Assembly: GCA_030624545.1 (NCBI GenBank)
Contig: JAUXJX010000136.1
Span: 1 to 6,143 of the forward strand
Reading direction: 5' to 3'
From: Bacteroidota bacterium
GTDB taxonomy: Bacteria > Zhuqueibacterota > JdFR-76 > DREG01
Length of the DNA stretch: 6,143 bases
Positions 5,853 to 6,143 of this stretch are shown in pieces (the first letter of the stretch is position 1; each line of letters opens with the position of its first letter). Below the pieces are notes generated by a model, which had not been told where the DNA came from, did not search any database, and saw only the letters and a program-made list of their open reading frames with translations. The translations under genes and the position numbers were made by a program.

Positions 5853-6143
5853 TCAATTCTTCAATATTACAACCACGTCTTCACCCTTGATTGGATTGCC
5901 ACCGAATTCCTCCAAAAGGTTGCCAGATAGCTTCAATACGCGCACGTCCCCATCCGCTACATCGCCAAGAGCATTTATTATTTTTTTAGTTTGGAATCTA
6001 AGCACTAAATCATTATACCCGTCCGGCCCATCTTCCGTGCAGTCCAACGCGCTCTCCTTCCCGATAAATGGCTCGAAAGGCGTTGCCACGTCTTCCAGAC
6101 TCCAGCGGATGGGTTCAACTCCCTCTAATCGTATTGTTGAAAC
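5853..6143 (-). CDS. C-terminal end of a probable large secreted or surface protein (partial)
   Basis: The reading frame is open from the window edge at 6143 to a TGA at 5855-5853, giving 96 residues. The GTG at 6089-6087 should not be taken as the start, because the frame continues upstream with protein-like sequence (VSTIRLEGVEPIRWSLEDVA). Visible marks are LEDVATPFEPFIGK (16-29), the acidic DCTEDGPDGYNDLVLRF (34-50), which could bind metal through its Asp and Glu side chains, an ALGDVADGDVRVLKLSGNL region (58-76) and a final GGNPIKGEDVVVI (81-93). The alternating pattern suggests a small beta-rich domain; there are no hydrophobic helices. I recall very similar C-terminal modules (TPFEPFTGK, DCTEDGPDGYxDLxLKF, GTPIxGEDVVxI) ending large extracellular or repeat-containing proteins of environmental bacteria, but I cannot name a family. 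Function is unknown. It is unrelated to the antiporter operon, with which it converges. Confidence 0.8.
   Translation of the reverse strand, partial: VSTIRLEGVEPIRWSLEDVATPFEPFIGKESALDCTEDGPDGYNDLVLRFQTKKIINALGDVADGDVRVLKLSGNLLEEFGGNPIKGEDVVVILKN

Noticed and set aside
5853..6089. A complete 78-residue small gene on the minus strand
   Set aside because: The apparent start is a GTG inside a longer open frame that continues to the window edge with matching protein style, so it is the tail of a larger gene.
1..6143. CRISPR array, insertion sequence, tRNA or rRNA, phage or toxin-antitoxin genes
   Set aside because: No spaced repeats, terminal inverted repeats, transposase motifs or RNA gene signatures were seen. 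Nearly all the sequence is accounted for by the antiporter operon and the downstream gene.

Overview
The window carries most of the 3' half of a plus-strand operon encoding an Mrp/Mnh-type multisubunit cation/proton antiporter (or the antiporter arm of a complex I-like or membrane-bound hydrogenase-like enzyme). It then has a short convergent intergenic region and the C-terminal end of an unrelated minus-strand gene. Base composition looks close to 50% G+C. The gene order (MnhB-domain, NuoK-like MnhC, MnhD, a second antiporter subunit, a tiny two-helix protein, a third antiporter subunit of about 600 residues) and the style of the proteins recall Desulfobacterota ('deltaproteobacteria') such as Syntrophobacterales-like anaerobes. 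That assignment is an inference from remembered family patterns, not from a search.

Layout: 1-115 is the last 37 residues of an MnhB-domain protein. 119-508 is mnhC/nuoK-like (GTG start). 508-2055 is antiporter subunit D1, joined to mnhC by a TAATG overlap. 2100-3584 is subunit D2. 3594-3887 is a 97-residue protein with two predicted membrane helices and a strong Shine-Dalgarno. 3871-5670 is subunit D3, overlapping the small gene by 17 nt. The genes are nearly contiguous; the largest gap, 35-44 nt, lies before D2. No internal promoter or terminator was recognised, so a single polycistronic transcript is likely. The operon appears to end after D3, because the next gene runs in the opposite direction.

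The three large subunits are paralogues of the NuoL/NuoM/NuoN/MrpA/MrpD family, which moves H+ or Na+ through chains of buried charged residues. They are not equivalent. D2 keeps the full set: the Glu of helix 5, the Lys of helix 7, His and Lys in helix 8, the His/His/Lys set of helix 11 and the Lys of helix 12. D1 has Asp and Thr where helix 11 usually has the second His and the Lys. D3 has Asn where helix 7 usually has the key Lys. D3 also has a long C-terminal extension that could be a NuoL-like lateral arm. This unequal pattern and the small two-helix protein are the most interesting points here.

5671-5852 holds a hairpin just after D3 and a clear intrinsic terminator with a UUCG tetraloop serving the minus-strand gene. 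5853-6143 is the last 96 residues of a protein whose C-terminal module resembles one I recall from large secreted or surface proteins of environmental bacteria.
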